Shown one piece after another: positions 14,656-16,474 of a stretch of 16,474 nt of DNA (the first letter of the stretch is position 1; every line of letters starts with the position of its first letter). Source of the stretch: an uncultured Blautia sp. (lineage in GTDB: Bacteria; Bacillota; Clostridia; Lachnospirales; Lachnospiraceae); NCBI GenBank assembly GCA_900552095.1, contig URYM01000017.1, positions 1 through 16,474 on the forward strand, written 5' to 3'. The position numbers and the translations under genes are program-made. The notes below the pieces were generated by a model, which made no database searches, was not told the origin of the DNA, and saw only the letters and a program-made list of their open reading frames with translations.

Positions 14656-16431
14656 CTACAGGAAATATATGTATTTCAGCCGAAATTTCTGCATGACTCC
14701 GGCCTGCCGGTATACTCTCTCCCAGACCTGATCTTTAAATGCTTTCATCTGCGTCCGCTGTTCTTCCGACATTACGTGATCTGAATACACCGCTTCCTGA
14801 TGAATTTCGGCCGCCTGAAGAAACACCTTCCCAACAGATTCACCAAACATTCGGCTCAGCTGCTCTTCATATTGATATAAAGAAATATTCCGAATTGGAA
14901 GCCCTGCCGCAGCCAACACATTCATCGTATAGTTAAACAGACTTCGGATTGCCGCACGGCAGTCCATACTTTCAAAAATCTTCTTCTCTCTCCGGCTGAC
15001 TGCTCTTTTCCAGACTACCCAGATCAGAAGGCCCAGGATCAGAAGCACCATAAATCCAATTGCCGCCAGAAGAATGCTGGTAAGAATTTCCAGCCAGTCC
15101 ACAGGCGGCTCTGCTTCCTGCTCTTCTTCCTCTTCTTCCGCCTCCTGCTCTTCCTGATCCGCACCGCCCTCCGCACCGGAAGCCAGACCGGAAATATCCT
15201 GATAATCCTCTGCCGTCTCCATCACTTCCAGATAAGCCGGGGTCGTCTCAAATGGCAGCCACCCCACCCCATCCTGATAATATTCCACCCAGGCATGTGC
15301 ATGGGAATCATCCAGTGCATACGGTTCCCCGGCCTCCATGGACGCCGCATCCTCCGGGGTCACCAGATATCCTTCCACATAACGGGCAGGAATCCCGTAA
15401 TATCGGAACATCATGGCTGCCGCTGTAGCATAATGAACCGAATATCCTGCCTGAGACCGGGTAAGGAAATCCATCAGAAACTGACTGCCTTCATACTTCT
15501 GACTCTCATCGTACGTATACTGAGAGGTGAGCAGATACAGGATATTCTGCCGGGCCTGGCTGTAATCATAATGTTTTTCGCCTTCCAGAAGCTGATAATC
15601 TCCCAAAAGTCCAGTCAGCTCTGCGCAGATTTCCTCTGGAATCTCCAGATACTGCCCGTAGACAAACTGATTATAGTAACCTTCCAGCCGCCTGTAATCC
15701 TGTCCCTCTTCGGAAAGAGCCTCCGGATCAGCCACAGCCGAAGCCAGTTCCGGATAATGAATCACCTGATTTTCAAGCGCCTGAAACGTATACACATCCT
15801 TCCCCTTAAGCCCCTCTGTTTCCAGCCCTTCTTCTCCGATCTTCTGTCTGTCAAAAGAAAGATCCTCCGCCCCTTCACTTAGAAGTTCATACGGCACATA
15901 ATAGACGGACCTGTTTCCCGCAAGATTTTTCACTGTGACAGAAACGTTTTCCACATGTTCCAGATCTGCAGCAAGAGCTCCCATAGACAGCTGCGATTGC
16001 CCGTAAAATCCACTCTTTCTCAACCAGTAAAAGAGATCTCTCTCCGGCCAGAGTTTCTCATCCGGCGTCTTCTCCCACCTGCTTCCGTCAAATCTTCCTC
16101 CGACATACCCTCGCAGGTAATAAGAATCCGGGCGCGACATGGTAACCTCCAGTACCGGCTCCCCGGTCCAGGAAAAAGCTTCCACATTCCGGAGATCCCC
16201 ACCCGGCATATTTTCTCCTGCTCCTCCGTATCGAATCTGATCCAGCCCTTCTTTTATATTTTCTTCCAGATAAGACGCCCAGCCTGCTTTCTCATAATTC
16301 CAGAAAGGGAAAAAAATCTGAAAGATGCCAAAGAGAAGCAGCGCCGCCGCTCCCAGCCAGACTCCTGACAAAAAAGGTACTTTCCCTTTTGCTTCGGCAA
16401 AATTCTTTTCCCCATGGCCTCTGATCCATAT
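14656..16431 (-). CDS. Transglutaminase-fold membrane protein with C-terminal DUF4129-like domain, 5' end missing
   Basis: The visible 591 residues begin with what should be the last helix of an N-terminal membrane domain (about 18-43). A large extracellular region follows with a transglutaminase-like core (about 290-400), then a glutamate-rich linker, a membrane helix (about 448-475) and a cytoplasmic DUF4129-like tail. This is the layout of TgpA-type proteins. The core reads AGYSVHYATAAAMMFRYYGI, PARYVEGYL, HAHAWVEYY and WLPFETTP. The usual catalytic Cys is Ser331, His379 is kept, and the usual Asp is Glu395, so classic transglutaminase or protease activity is doubtful. TCG cannot arise from a Cys codon by one base change, so sequencing error is unlikely. 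The gene is cut by the contig end; an ATG at 16446 with MYKRQ is adapter-derived. Related loci often place MoxR and DUF58 genes upstream, outside this window. Confidence 0.85.
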   Translation of the reverse strand: MWIRGHGEKNFAEAKGKVPFLSGVWLGAAALLLFGIFQIFFPFWNYEKAGWASYLEENIKEGLDQIRYGGAGENMPGGDLRNVEAFSWTGEPVLEVTMSRPDSYYLRGYVGGRFDGSRWEKTPDEKLWPERDLFYWLRKSGFYGQSQLSMGALAADLEHVENVSVTVKNLAGNRSVYYVPYELLSEGAEDLSFDRQKIGEEGLETEGLKGKDVYTFQALENQVIHYPELASAVADPEALSEEGQDYRRLEGYYNQFVYGQYLEIPEEICAELTGLLGDYQLLEGEKHYDYSQARQNILYLLTSQYTYDESQKYEGSQFLMDFLTRSQAGYSVHYATAAAMMFRYYGIPARYVEGYLVTPEDAASMEAGEPYALDDSHAHAWVEYYQDGVGWLPFETTPAYLEVMETAEDYQDISGLASGAEGGADQEEQEAEEEEEEQEAEPPVDWLEILTSILLAAIGFMVLLILGLLIWVVWKRAVSRREKKIFESMDCRAAIRSLFNYTMNVLAAAGLPIRNISLYQYEEQLSRMFGESVGKVFLQAAEIHQEAVYSDHVMSEEQRTQMKAFKDQVWERVYRQAGVMQKFRLKYIYFL

Positions 16432-16474
16432 CTGTCTCTTATACACATCTCCGAGCCCACGAGACCGTACTAGA
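16432..16474. other. Nextera i7 adapter remnant (not genomic)
   Basis: This is the reverse complement of the same adapter found at the left end: the mosaic end at 16432-16450, the primer tail at 16451-16465 and the index CGTACTAG (N702) at 16466-16473. It creates false protein starts such as MYKRQ and [10 protein letters not shown] when translated. Genomic sequence ends at 16431. Confidence 0.98.

Noticed and set aside
1..16474. CRISPR arrays, tRNA or rRNA genes, insertion sequences, phage genes or defence systems
   Set aside because: I found no arrays of spaced direct repeats, no tRNA-like cloverleaf and no transposase, integrase or phage protein in the window.

Overview
The window looks like a contig from a Clostridia (Bacillota) genome, most likely family Lachnospiraceae. 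The evidence is the RpoA/S4/S11/S13/L36 sequences, strong AGGAGG ribosome binding sites, and an ECF transporter with a DUF4430 partner of a kind common in gut Lachnospiraceae. Genus is not resolved. Both ends carry Illumina Nextera adapter (1-46 and 16432-16474), so only 47-16431 is genomic. Every gene lies on the minus strand, so transcription runs from right to left.

Right and centre (16431 down to about 2975) is one tightly packed unit with no gap longer than 31 nt. In order it encodes: a membrane transglutaminase-fold protein with a C-terminal DUF4129-like region (5' end cut by the contig end, and with two catalytic-triad positions altered); a 1648-residue membrane-anchored surface protein with two GLUG-repeat modules and five tandem helical repeats; a membrane-anchored alpha/alpha-toroid protein (prenyltransferase/squalene-oxidase-like repeats); a membrane-anchored DUF4430 (transcobalamin C-terminal-like) protein; the T, fused A1-A2 and S parts of an ECF importer; a cytoplasmic BspA-type leucine-rich-repeat protein; and a TIM-barrel sugar-phosphate isomerase/epimerase-like protein. 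The toroid plus DUF4430 pair matches the two domains of animal transcobalamin/intrinsic factor, and the importer resembles the predicted cobalamin ECF system CbrTUV. My reading is that this is a surface corrinoid capture-and-import locus; substrate specificity is inferred, not shown. Any promoter or cobalamin riboswitch would lie beyond the right end.

Left (2960 down to 47) is the alpha ribosomal operon: rpmJ, rpsM, rpsK, rpsD and rpoA (cut after 217 codons). A strong promoter with an extended -10 sits 19 bp after the isomerase stop codon, with no terminator between. infA, the usual upstream neighbour of rpmJ, is absent. The operon carries unusually structured non-coding DNA: an 11-codon leader ORF upstream of rpmJ, a 407-nt rpmJ-rpsM spacer with inverted and direct repeats, a 171-nt rpsM-rpsK spacer with a UUCG hairpin, and a perfect 13-bp hairpin over the rpsD stop codon. 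The ribosomal genes are AT-rich at synonymous sites, whereas the uptake locus is richer in GC.
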